A DNA stretch of 64,000 bases from NCBI GenBank assembly GCA_907163375.1, contig CAJQUW010000906.1, forward strand, positions 334,144 through 398,143. Reading direction: 5' to 3'. The position numbers were made by a program, and so were the translations under genes. The notes under the pieces are model-generated. The model did not search any database and was not told the origin of the DNA. It saw only the letters and a program-made list of their open reading frames with translations. Source of the DNA: Prostheceraeus crozeri (lineage: Eukaryota > Platyhelminthes > Polycladida > Euryleptidae). This document shows positions 12,266-22,990 of the stretch, piece after piece (the first letter of the stretch is position 1; each line of letters starts with the position of its first letter).

Positions 12266-15109
12266 TATCAAATGAGACCGATGAACTGCAATAAAAATTA
12301 TTATTGATGAAGTTGAAGATAGTTGATGCAAAAAACGTCAAATTGACATAGGGCATATGCATCAAGCATTCAAATATTACATTTGCATATCAAACATGCT
12401 CACTTATGTCCAATCTTTAATAGCGCATGTAAGTTTATAGCAACGATCACAATTGGCATAAAGCATCTGCACTTACATGTAATTATGCCATGCTTCTCTG
12501 GAATTTATTTTGTAATATACAAGTATTAAGGTCATTATCATTGTATATCATGTCATTTGCCTGAAATTGAAGGCGTTTTACAATTAACTACTCAGCTACT
12601 AATGCTGTCATTCATTATTTTTGTGGCTGTAACAATTTGCAATGCCTATCACGAGCAACGCAGTTCGTTCAGGGGAAATGAAATTAATTTGAACATGTCC
12701 CGCACAAGCTATATTACAGATCAGGCCACATCGAGCCAAAATCCTCTGACAGTGCCCCATCGAAAAAATGGGACTACATACATTTAAATTATATAAGCGA
12801 AAAATGGACCTAAACATACAAAAGAATTACAATTTTGAACATGCATATAGTCAGTCTTTTGATATCAAAATTGCCATACTTTTGCGAGAGGATTTTTTCA
12901 AATGATTGTCGTCAATTGCTAGCAGGCTAGACGACCAATGATGTGACTTTGTATCGAAGTTGGCCTTTAGGATCATACTTTTAAAAAAAATTCCTGAAAA
13001 ACATGCAAACATATTAATGACTCAGTCAGATTTTTATATGTATAGCATCTGAATGAAATCAGATTGCTCTACTCGTACTGAAGTAATTAAACTCGAAGTG
13101 ATAAGTTGCACATAAAATTCAACTTTCCAAAATTTGCGGAAGTGCTTTCGAATTGTTCCTCACCTTCATTATTCGCCTCTATACCGTACCGCGCAACCGC
13201 GAAAAAATTTTAAATACTGATAGCACGAATCGTCAAACTCGATCACATGCACATAGAATTCCTGTGATACAGCAAATAAGAGCTTCATCTGTAATATTTC
13301 AATTTTAAACTACTAAATATTGGAAAATCATTCCCTTATGGTTACTCATGGTTACTTATTTTCTGTAAAATTATCAGTGAATTTACATCATAGCCTCATG
13401 GCGCCTCTTTCAGAGCTGTGTCGGCTAGTGATAATCCAAGCGACAGCAACAAGCGACTTGCACTGAATCCTTACTTGTCTTTTGCCATTGAACAATGACT
13501 AATTGCATTTCCAGTCGCCCAGTGATAGACTTAGTATAGGCTAACGGATTATTCACTTCGACCACAATTGAGCTACAAGCTTGCTAAGAACCCGAGTCAT
13601 TGAGTGGGTCACCGAATGGTGCCTTTGAACCAGTTTCATCACTGATATACACACCATCATGCTATAACTTTTTACTTTTTCACCGATATTCCTAGACATT
13701 CCAAATGTGAAGAATGATTTTAGAAGTTTTTAATATAATCGTAGCTCCATCGCTGAAATTCATCCCCGGAGATATTATTTCAAAAGAGAGCCGAAGCCTT
13801 TTGTATTGACGAACTAGGCTTCGAGGATTGCTGCAATCATCATGCCTGATTGTTCGAATCTCTGTCTTAGTAGCCATGTATCTCAGGGTTGTTTCGAGGC
13901 ACAAATCGAATTTCTCTGGTCGACCCGGCTTGCGAAGTTGTCGTGGAGATGTTCTTAGAATCTAATGATCTAGTTGTCATGGTGGTAGAAATCGATCACA
14001 GTATATGATGCATGCAAAAAGAGTCTGACATGTGGATTGGATTTCCTAAAATTTGATGGAATCATGACAATTTGAACACTCTGGTATTCATGAATTAGAT
14101 AAGTGCAAGCGATAGTTGCATTGGCATCCACTGCCAGCTCATCTATATGTAGTTCTATATCATTCATGTGCAATCAAAAGTCCGAGATCAATGTGTCTGG
14201 CTGAAGATTAGGCGGGCTGAGCTTTCAGTGGTCCCCTGTTCACGCGTGCCTGTAGGATGCAAAGCAGGACCAAGGTGAAGCAAGACAAACAAACAAATCA
14301 AGACACACACTTATTTCATTGAGGGATTTGGAGTCAGAAATTTCTGAGCAACTAGACACGACAACAAAAATGGAAGATTGCTGCACCAGATAGCCGGTGT
14401 AATAGATGCGAGACCAAATATTTGCCGACTCAACCTATGCAGTAGCCAATAGCCATTCCACCAACATCTGCTTATTCATTACTCATTATTCATCTGCTGC
14501 ATATGCACAGTGCCCTGTACATAGCACTCCCTTCTATTCTTTAGTTATCTATATAGGGTTGTTCCTAACTAAGCCAAGCAATCATAAGCTCCGTTCATCA
14601 GTCTGCAAGCCGATTCCACTGATCTAACCTCCTGCAATAAGACTAAACATTCATTGCAATGAAATAAAAGCTACTTACTTTCCCTGCTGCCTTGAAACAT
14701 GCCGTGTGCGTAGATATAAGCTGATAGCTTCGTTAATAGCGGCAGACCACAAAATTCCACGTCCAGCTGGTGCGTTTAGAAATGCGTGCAGCGTTTAAAC
14801 AAAATCTAACATAAATTTAGAAGGAATTTGTGACAGAAACATTCTTGCACAAAATACATCAATCTGTAGTTTCCGACATTGTGTCAGCATTTTCTGTAAA
14901 AGCGTTGATATTTCTAGATAGAGTGAACAATTTTCTATCCAATGATATCAAGTTTGTTGTATGTTTTTGCAGGATAAAAATAACATAATGATCACGTGAA
15001 TGAAATATGTCCAATTTTGAATTATTGCTATTTAAATACAACTACTACAATTTCCTGTAAAACCATTGACATTTCTGGTGGTTTCAGAAAATTTGCAGTC
15101 TTTTGATAC
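12266..15109. other. Unassigned DNA
   Basis: AT-rich, with no convincing gene. A frame at 12557-12787 has a hydrophobic start (LLMLSFIIFVAVTIC) but no domain or clear promoter context. A strong donor-like GTAAGT on the minus strand near 14680 follows about 38 open codons, but I could not find a matching acceptor. Confidence 0.3.
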
Positions 15110-15236
15110 CTCATACACGCTGCAACTCGCCGTGGTTAAAATAACATCATAAACCGGTGTTTTTGACATTCTCGAACAATCCACATACCACTCCCCAGAC
15201 AATTCTGCGGCATCTTTGATAAAACCAAGCATATTT
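15110..15236 (-). CDS. Possible exon of a pepsin/cathepsin D-like aspartic protease
   Basis: On the minus strand an acceptor (CATTACAG, ending at 15237) and a donor (GAG|GTATCA, starting at 15109) bound 127 bases. The open frame reads LGFIKDAAELSGEWYVDC, then SRMSKTPVYDVIL. The pattern G-E-(W/Y)-x-V-x-C followed about eight residues later by a Pro and a beta strand matches the C-terminal lobe of cathepsin D/pepsin proteins (known family pattern: IGA...GEYxVDCxxIxxLP). No second exon or catalytic DTG/DSG motif was found nearby. It is either a partial gene or a decayed copy. Confidence 0.3.
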
Positions 15237-15766
15237 CTGTAATGTATGGCTCCTATGTACCATAACATTTTCTTGGTTTTCATTGTAATCTTGTAGTTAA
15301 AATAACATAAGAACATGGGGCCTAAATGACCATTTCTTGTGGGGCCTAAATGTACTGGGGCCTAATTGACTGGAAACCCTCTGTGGTCTTCTGCTCCATT
15401 CCCTGCTGCAAATTTATCGAATTCTCTGGTACATATTCAAAGGTACGCAATTCATCACTTCATTATGTGCAAGATTCTAAATGCAATATTTGCAGATCCG
15501 TCATAAGAAAAATGTGCACTTTCGGAGAGTCAGCAACTCATTGCATGCTGAGGTATCTGAAACTTCAGCAGTTCTCACAATGATCAATCGAAGTGAAATG
15601 TTTTCGTCTCTCATATGCTGCATCTAGCTTTTGGTGCAAAAACGCATGTACTGTAGTTTTATAGTCTATACTTAATTTTCTACTGATGATGATCGAAATA
15701 GACAACAATAGATTAAAACTATAAAATAATAAAGACAGTTTCATCTTATCACTATAAAAATATTTG
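15237..15766. other. Unassigned DNA
   Basis: No gene recognised. It ends at the target duplication of the hAT element at 15775. Confidence 0.3.
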
Positions 15767-15774
15767 GTAAAAAT

Positions 15775-16843
15775 TAGTGATGAAAATTTTCCGGAAAATT
15801 TTGAATCAAAATTTTCCATGGAAAATTATGGAAAAAATTGGAAAATTTTGGAAATATTGGAAAATTATGGAAAATTTTGGAAAATTTTGATTTTTGTGAT
15901 ACGCCCTATAATTGGGACGCTTCCGCAGCCGACGCAGGTATACATACCAATAGAATGGGTCTAAAACTCTTGATTTCATCATTATTTCGATTAAAGCGAT
16001 CGCAGCACTGCGAGTTCCGTCCGCGGATTTTTGAACATTCCTTTGCCACCAGTGGCTTGTGCTAATTTGTAAGCATTTTTGATTATCACACTGACACCGT
16101 TTGTTATAACGTGAATCTTGCTTCAGAATAGAGGTATAATTTCATGCAATGTGAAAGATCTGGAGCAAAAATAATTTTGGAGTTTGCTTGTTAGCTTGAA
16201 AGTTAAGCTTTATTGTGCGGCCTTGATCATAGTGATACAAATTATCCATATGTTGATGAATATGTGAAGAATAAGCACACAGTCCACGCAGCATTATACA
16301 TGAGCGACCATATTGGAAGACTGTAAACTCGTGAGATATTTGGAAACTAAAGATATCTGTGATGAGTAGAAGAATAACTATGACAGTTTCTAAGTTCTGA
16401 CATATTGTCCGATCTTCGTTGAGGACAAAATGCATGCACATCTTCCATTTCTACCTCATGGTTCAGATCTAGTTCCAAATCGATTTCAGATCTACCCAAA
16501 TGAATTTCAGACATTTCCAGATGAATTGGAGATTCTCCAGTTGAATCTAAGATCCTTTCAAAGTTGGGTTTCTGATAGATCTGAAATTCAACTAGAGAAA
16601 TCTGAAATCCATTTAATGTCTGATATTCAGCTGGAAAGATCTGAAATAGACATAGAGGGTGCAGTTGGTTCCAAAAGTTGGCATGCAGGGATGATAGAGA
16701 AGTTTTCGGTCTTTGAATATTACATAGTCTTTTCAAACGACTGCAACAAGCCTACAAAACAATGGCAAAAAAGTCAATCACCAGAAAAAAAATTTCAAAA
16801 TTTTCTGGAAAATTTTCCGGAAAATTTTCCATTTGCATCACTA
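15775..16843. mobile_element. Non-autonomous hAT element, copy 1
   Basis: The element starts TAGTGATGAAAATTTTCCGG and ends CCATTTGCATCACTA. It is flanked by a perfect 8-bp target duplication GTAAAAAT (15767-15774 and 16844-16851). An 8-bp duplication with termini of the form YARNG is the signature of the hAT superfamily. The left subterminal region is a simple array of GGAAAATTTT. The right subterminal region (about 16465-16640) is packed with AGATCTGAAAT/ATTTCAGAT motifs that may be transposase-binding repeats (inference). No transposase is encoded. The 153-codon frame at 16430-16891 is read from these repeats and is not a gene. Confidence 0.85.
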
Positions 16844-16851
16844 GTAAAAAT

Positions 16852-17442
16852 TGAGAATTCCATTCAAAAAATGATTTATTATATATCATGACTTTTTTAA
16901 AATTTAGAATGGTCGAACTGGCTCAAAACACTGCGAACGACGCAAAATATTGAAATGAACCGTCAGAAATCTATTTAATCTAATTCCTGCATTAGATTCA
17001 AATTACAAAAACCAATAATAATAATAGTATTAAGCAATTTATTCTTTATTTTATTATTATTATAAATCTCTATTCAATAAACGATAGTAGTCTACATAAC
17101 ACATACAATCATAAATGAAGAAATACTACGGTAAAGAAAATCAGTAGATATCTTAAGACTCAATAAACAAGGCAAATACAAATTGATACCTTTAGACATG
17201 GACTCCTAATCATTATGTGACGGACACTTGTATGTTTTGAGTATCCAAAAATGTGACTCGTGCGAAATGTTCTTTCGAGCATACATATTAAAATCAGGAG
17301 AATTGACGAAAATAGTTAGTTGATTCTAGTTGAAAAGTGGTTGCCAAAAATGACAAAAAGTTTTTAATCTGAACTTGTGATGTTATTAGTGTTCTTTGAT
17401 CTTGAATCAAAGAGGACACAATATTTCACGCACAACCTGTGT
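16852..17442. other. Unassigned DNA between two hAT copies
   Basis: AT-rich, with runs of AATAATAATAATAG and TTATTATTATTA near 17020-17060. No gene is seen. Confidence 0.35.
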
Positions 17443-17450
17443 GCATCGAG

Positions 17451-18685
17451 TAGTGATGAAAATTTTCCGGAAAATTTTGAATCAAAATTTTCCATGGAAA
17501 ATTTTGGAAAATATTGGAAAATTTTGGAAAAAATCGGAAAATTTTGGAAAATTTTGAAAATTCTGATTTTTTGTGATAGGCCATGCTTTGACCGCTTCCA
17601 CAGCCGAGGCAGCTACACACCAATAGAATGGGTCTATAAAACTGGTGAGTTTGATCATTATTTTGAATAAAACAATTTTGAAAAATGAAGAAATTTGAAT
17701 TTTTGTGATATAATGTTTACGTTTTCTATCACAGCTGAGGCATAGACACATCAATAGAATTATTCTAAAAATCTTGATTTCATCATATCATTTTGATTAA
17801 AATAATCGTAGCAATACGAATCCCGCCCGCGGATTTTCGAGCATTCCTTTGCCAGCAATTGCTTGTGGCAATTTGTTGACATTTTTAATATTATAACACA
17901 GACATCTTTTGGGACAACGTGAATTTTTTCCTTTACATAGGGGTATAATTTCAAGCATTGTGAAAGATCTGGAGCAAAAATAATGCACTTTATTTGGGAG
18001 TTTGTTTATGGCTTGAAAGTTAAGCTTTATTATGCAGCCTTGATTGCATTGGCAATGATACAAATTCTCCATGTGTTGATGAACATGTGAAGCACAAGCA
18101 CACAGTCCAATACACCATTATACATGAGCGACCATATATTGGAAGATATATAAAGACTGTATAACTCGTGAGACATTTGGAAACTAAAGATATCTTTGAT
18201 GATTAGAAGAATATCTATATGATAGCTTCTAACTTCTGGCGTATTGTCCGATATCTTCGTGGAGGACAAACTACACATTCCATTTCCAGCTGGTTCAGAT
18301 GGTTCAGATAGTTCCCAATCGATTTCAGATCTACTTAAATGAATTTCAGACTTTTCCAGATGAATTGGAGATTCTCCAGTTGAATCTAAGATCCTTTCAA
18401 AGTTAAGTTTCTGACAGATATCTGAAATTCAATTAGAGAAATCTGAAATCCATTCAATGTCTGATATTCAGTTGGACAGATCTGAAATAGACATGGAGGG
18501 TGCAGTTGGTTCCAAAAGTTGACATGCAGGGATGATAGAGAAGTTTTCGGTCTTTGAATATTGCATAGTCTTTTCAAACGACTGCAACAAGTCTCCAAAA
18601 CAATGGCAAAAACGTCAATCACCGAAAAAATAAATTTCAAAATTTTCCAGAAAATTTTCCGGAAAATTTTCCATTTGCATCACTA
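17451..18685. mobile_element. Non-autonomous hAT element, copy 2
   Basis: Same family and orientation as the copy at 15775-16843, with the same ends. Its own perfect 8-bp target duplication is GCATCGAG (17443-17450 and 18686-18693). It is 166 bp longer than copy 1, mainly because a segment near 17590-17790 (ATAGAATGGGTCTATAAAA...AATAGAATTATTCTAAAA) looks like an imperfect internal tandem duplication. Two independent insertions of one family only ~600 bp apart show that this family was active in this lineage. Confidence 0.85.
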
Positions 18686-18693
18686 GCATCGAG

Positions 18694-19139
18694 TGAATGA
18701 GAAAGAGCTTTCTTTCTGTATTCTAGCAATGCAACAGCTTAATTATACATAAATGACTAACAGAAATTCTTGTTAAATTCCCCTGCCTATACAACATGCA
18801 AAATTATTCGAACAATGGGAATGAGGTTTTACAAATGATATATGAAATAAGCTGCGAAAAGTCGAATAGTCGAATATACTGTGGTAAAATTCATTCAGAC
18901 AATTAAACTGCAAAGACGACGCTGCTTCACGATCAACAGATTTTATGAATGATAAAGGCATTGCTTATGTGTCCAGTCCACTGTGATTTCTGACATGATA
19001 AAAGTCTACATGATGCTGTATGAATAATGCAGAATTGATACATGAAGTTGTATTTAATCGTTATAAAGTTTTCTTCTATTCTTTTGAAACCACTATTTTA
19101 TGTTAATAGTGCGATAGGGATTTGTAGACATTATAGATT
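18694..19139. other. Unassigned DNA
   Basis: No gene or element recognised. Confidence 0.3.
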
Positions 19140-19821
19140 TATAGGTGGGTGCCGTGGCAGAGAAAGATAAACCTGCTACGTACAGAGTGTCTGCGAGTAC
19201 ATCGCAATTGTTCCACCATGAGCAAGATCAAAGATGGACTATATTTTATGAAAAAAAGATTTCTTGCAAACGGGTACCCTTTAGATATTGTTGAACGATA
19301 CATGAAACCTAAACCAATGAATGAAAGCAAAAGAAGACATAGAAAAGAAGCAAGCAGAAAACAAATATATTTAAGGCTACCGTTCATTAATGATAAGAAA
19401 AGAGTTTAAAAGTTTCCAGCATCATTTGTTTGATTTGAAGCCAGTATTTGTGACCCAGCCTAATTTGAAAAGAAGTGTTTCATCTAAAGAAAAATTATTT
19501 TGTACTAGCAATTGTTTGTGTAAGAATAATAATTTTTGTTACATGAAAAATGTTGTTTATCAGTTGACATGTAATTTGTGTGAAAGTTTTTATATCGGTG
19601 AGACTTTTCGTTCTTTTCGTCAACGTATGCATGAGCACCTTACAACTGATTCGAGTTTATTTCATAAACATTTTGTTAAAACTCATGGTATGTTACCTGA
19701 CCCTTCATTTGTGACCCCTTATATTTTAAAGCGAGGATTTTGCTAATACGATTGAGCGGAAGATATCTGAGAAGGATTTCATTTCTAAGTATCGCCCAGA
19801 TATCAATGTTTATTTAGTATG
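19140..19821 (+). mobile_element. Penelope-like retroelement, 3' fragment with GIY-YIG domain
   Basis: The reading frames here give the end of the reverse-transcriptase region (EC...RNC...FLANGYPLDIVERY) and then a Cys-rich linker (CTSNCLCKNNNFC). A GIY-YIG nuclease domain follows: VVYQLTC...FYIGETFRSFRQRMHEH, with the final ERKISEKDFISKYRPDIN. This order (RT, then Cys linker, then GIY-YIG) is specific to Penelope-like elements. The copy is 5'-truncated and broken, and the main RT domain is absent. Confidence 0.75.
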
Positions 19822-20616
19822 AGAAGTAGGACCTCTGAGTTATTTGTGTTTGAATTTTGTGCTATGTTAGTTGTTTGTAAGATAATTTGCCCACTGTCAG
19901 TGTGATTTCATACCCTTGAGAAAGAGACATTCGAAAATTTGGGAGTATTATATAATTTATTGACCTAAGACGTCTATTTTTTCATTACATCTACCTCAAA
20001 TTTAAATATTGTGACAATTGTATGGCTAAAATCTGGCTCAAGAAATAAAACATATATATCTGATTTCAAAAGAACGATCTCAAAATTAATACACTTAAAA
20101 GTATTTGGAATGCATGGGCCTGCGCTATTATACATGTATCTATCCTCGAATATTTACCGAACGCACAGCTCAAGTGAGAAAGTATATTCTTGATACAGAG
20201 AATTTGCCGTTACTAGCCGAAAAATAAATTTTACTTATTATGCTCATGTCAATTTTAAAAAAACATTTGCTTTGTAACATAATGAACAAGAGATTAGCCC
20301 CTGATGCACACCTGACATTTTGGCTGACAGTCCAGGTGTATATATCTAGGAGTCCATGCCTTTAGAATAGAATATTAGACCTTCTTCTCTTCCAAGCCCT
20401 ATCTCAGGACAAAGTTGAGACTCGTACCATATAATGTAGGTTTAATTGTATTGGATTTTGTTGAAATAAGATTTATCAGGAAATTGCGAAGTTGGTAATG
20501 CTAACCCAATAAATGTGCTTAAAATGTTTCTTATTTGATAGAATCAATTTTAGCTTCCTGAAGCCGAACTATTTTTTTAATACATCGTACTCTTATTTTC
20601 ATTTTTTGTCTTCCAG
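19822..20616. other. Unassigned DNA
   Basis: The first ~150 bp are probably the untranslated tail of the Penelope-like fragment. The rest shows no gene. The words GGAGTCCATG...CTTTAGA near 20350-20370 are matched in inverted form near 17195-17212, perhaps a dispersed short repeat. Confidence 0.3.
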
Positions 20617-20667
20617 AATCCCTACACCGTCGATAAGTCGATGAGAACGTCGAGAAAGCAGAGGTGA
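20617..20667 (+). CDS. Possible terminal exon of a host gene
   Basis: A good acceptor (TTTTTTGTCTTCCAG, ending at 20616) is followed by 16 open codons ending with a basic tail (DKSMRTSRKQR) and a TGA at 20665-20667. An AATAAA signal follows at 20751-20756. The layout fits a last coding exon with a short 3' UTR. The upstream exons were not identified, so identity and reality remain uncertain. Confidence 0.3.
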   Translation, partial: NPYTVDKSMRTSRKQR

Positions 20668-20939
20668 AAAATCCCATTTACTTTACGCGAATGACCTGAA
20701 CTGTGGAAGAAAGAACAGGAGGCGCCTGTGGGCTGTATGAAGCATACTATAATAAATATTGAAGTGAAGTACAGTTGCTCTCGTTGTTCCGCTCTTGTTT
20801 CATGGGTGATAAGAAAGTGAGGAAGAGGTGGAAGGAGAAGTAAGAGGCTCCAGTGATATCAAACTTATGATATTCTTTTTGCTATAATACAGAAAGGGCA
20901 TGACGAATTAACCAGCAGTATATAAAACAAAATTTTGAT

Positions 20940-21085
20940 CGGTGTCGGGTGAGCGTTGGCGTGTATTGGGCGCGTATTGGGTGAGTGTTGGCAACTCATG
21001 TTGGGCCGATACAAATGCGCTGGGCCACTTTGCTTATCAGGCCAACATCAGATGGATGACATTGGGCCGACATTGGGCTTACATT
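20940..21085. repeat. TTGGGC-rich block (possible MITE subterminal repeat)
   Basis: The words TTGGGCGCG, TTGGGTGAG, TTGGGCCGA and ATTGGGCCGACATTGGGC recur within 140 bp. Blocks of this kind are common as subterminal repeats of small DNA transposons in invertebrates. No clear ends are visible. Confidence 0.3.
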
Positions 21086-21092
21086 TCTTTTC

Positions 21093-21600
21093 TCATGCCT
21101 TTATTTTTCGTCGTAGGTTCCTGACAGAACGGCGAAGATGTTCAAGTCGACGAATTCTCGTTTTCTCTTTCGCCACACGCTTCGAAGTAGAACAGATATA
21201 TAGTCCATGGTCATGAAGAACTGCTGCCCGGAGTCTTTTGAGTGTCATTCTTCGAATACGCACTCCTAGGCGATGTTTCACTATCGTTCGTCGTTTTACT
21301 TCTTTTGTAGTGATGAGATGTTTCGGAAATTTGAACAAATATGGAACCGAGTTTTTCTTTAGTCGACGTCTGCAAAGATTTTCAGTGAAGTCGGTAGGAA
21401 GAAAAATCATTACTACAAATCCTAGAATATTCTGTAGGTTTAAAGTTTTCTCTTCGCATAGCGGATTGCCATTTCTTCAGAAAAATACCATCTTTCAAAG
21501 GAAATTTGATAAAAGTTGCATCTTGATGTCCGTCGGTAGTTGATGTTCGACGTCGGACTTGTCGGTTTGTACAATTATATGCGGAACAGCTGACAACCAT
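21093..21600 (-). pseudogene. THAP-domain protein, broken
   Basis: The minus strand from ATG at 21600 reads MVVSCSAYNCTNR, then TFIKFPLKD, then WQSAMRRENFKPTEYSRIC. This is a THAP zinc finger with the C-x4-C pair, the conserved Trp and the third zinc ligand. The fourth ligand, normally His in the ICxxHF motif, reads Asp here (ICSNDF). The frame shifts by one about ten codons later, and the next frame continues with the expected THAP tail (DFTENLCRRRLKKNSVPYLF), then a basic leucine-rich stretch (LEHLRRSVRNLRRKI) like the coiled coil of many THAP proteins. It could be a host gene relic or derived from a THAP-bearing transposase. Confidence 0.6.
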
Positions 21601-21777
21601 ATTTGGCGCTTAGTGCAGTTGATGTGATGAATGTGAATTATGATAACCGAACTATCGACTGGGAACCTTAAACTACATTGTTTAGGGCTACTGTATTATC
21701 TTGCTCGTGCCGGTAACGCTGAGTCATTCATTCTTGCCCTCTTATTCGCCGCACTGATCATTTGCGCGCATGAACGC

Positions 21778-22215
21778 ATTATAGTCCGGGAGCTAGCGGG
21801 AACTTGTGCAGGGAATGAGGTGTAACTGCAAATTTTAACATAGAAATTTCAGGAAAATTGTTGATATACTTTAACGAAAAGTGTCTGTTTGTACACTTTA
21901 CTTCATCCTCTGTCACTGAATGATAACTCATTTGAAAGATCATGATCTGTAGATGATTTCTATAATAACCAGTTCAACAAAATACCAATTTGTGTAACTT
22001 TCATGAGCAAAAATTCGAAAAAATGGAGTCAACACCTTAAATGTCACAATTTTACCACTGGAAATACATAGGATTGTGTTATCCTCTCTATTTCTGAAAA
22101 AGCAAGTGATCTGATCCGGCAGACGCAAAGTTTTGCAGTAGGTTAGAGGTGTACTATGCTATGCGAAAGTTTTATGTACTACCTCGTTCCCTGCTAGCTC
22201 CCGGACTATTATCGT
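21778..22215. repeat. Inverted repeat, ~45-bp arms
   Basis: ATAGTCCGGGAGCTAGC with the following GGGAATGAGG (21783-21823) reappears inverted at about 22172-22213. The ~350 bp between the arms show no gene. This may be a small foldback element. No flanking duplication could be identified. Confidence 0.45.
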
Positions 22216-22990
22216 TGTCTCAATGCAGACAAGTGAGCGATCTAGACTCTATTGTTATATATCTATGGTTCACGTCACTATCAGACATTTTGTCATGGCT
22301 GCTCCCAACACCACAGCTGGTGAGTGAAATCATGATTTTTTATAGTTCTTATGTTACGGGCTTTAGAAATATCCGTCTCAGGTAAAATTGGATGACCAGA
22401 ATTTTTGTATGACTAATTGATGACCATACTTCACTCTTTGAAAATCGATAACAGTTGCACATTGGAGACATAGAGAGACATGCCCATCTTTATATTGTTG
22501 TTAGAGGACAACATCATGCATCAATGATGCAAAAAATATGAGTGGCAATTGTCATTAGAGAGGATTTTTTGCCATAGAAATGAACAGAAAATGAATGAAT
22601 TGAGACTCCGACTTACATTAGTGATTTGCTTATACTTATTTCAAATGATTTCGAAGACTATGATGCATGCTCTTATAAGTCTACATGTACATGCATTGAC
22701 ATGTTCCTCATGCACATGGGGATGTGATTAGATCGTAGGATTTGTACAATGCAGATTAGCTTTGAACACATGTTGCTTTCACTAACAAGCTATTCATGAA
22801 AAAGTAGATCTTAGAAATATCACATGCATTTACTAGAATACTCATATATTATTATACATGTAGGCCTATTACATGAAGTAGCCATATATCAGCGGAATTA
22901 ACCACAATAATGGCTGGTTAGCCTACATCATTGCATGCTTCTACTGACTGCTTCGGTCGTGTCAGCTCTTATTATACCTAGGTCCTATGC
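22216..22990. other. Unassigned DNA upstream of the piggyBac gene
   Basis: No gene recognised. I searched here for the left end of the piggyBac element (TTAA followed by CCCTTTCC) and did not find it. Confidence 0.35.

Noticed and set aside
16430-16891. 153-codon frame as a gene
   Set aside because: It is read from the repeated ATTTCAGAT motifs at the end of a hAT element and runs past its terminus.
20630-20660. Hammerhead-ribozyme-like core (GATGAG...GAGAAA)
   Set aside because: The conserved CTGATGA and CGAAA cores and pairing stems are not present.
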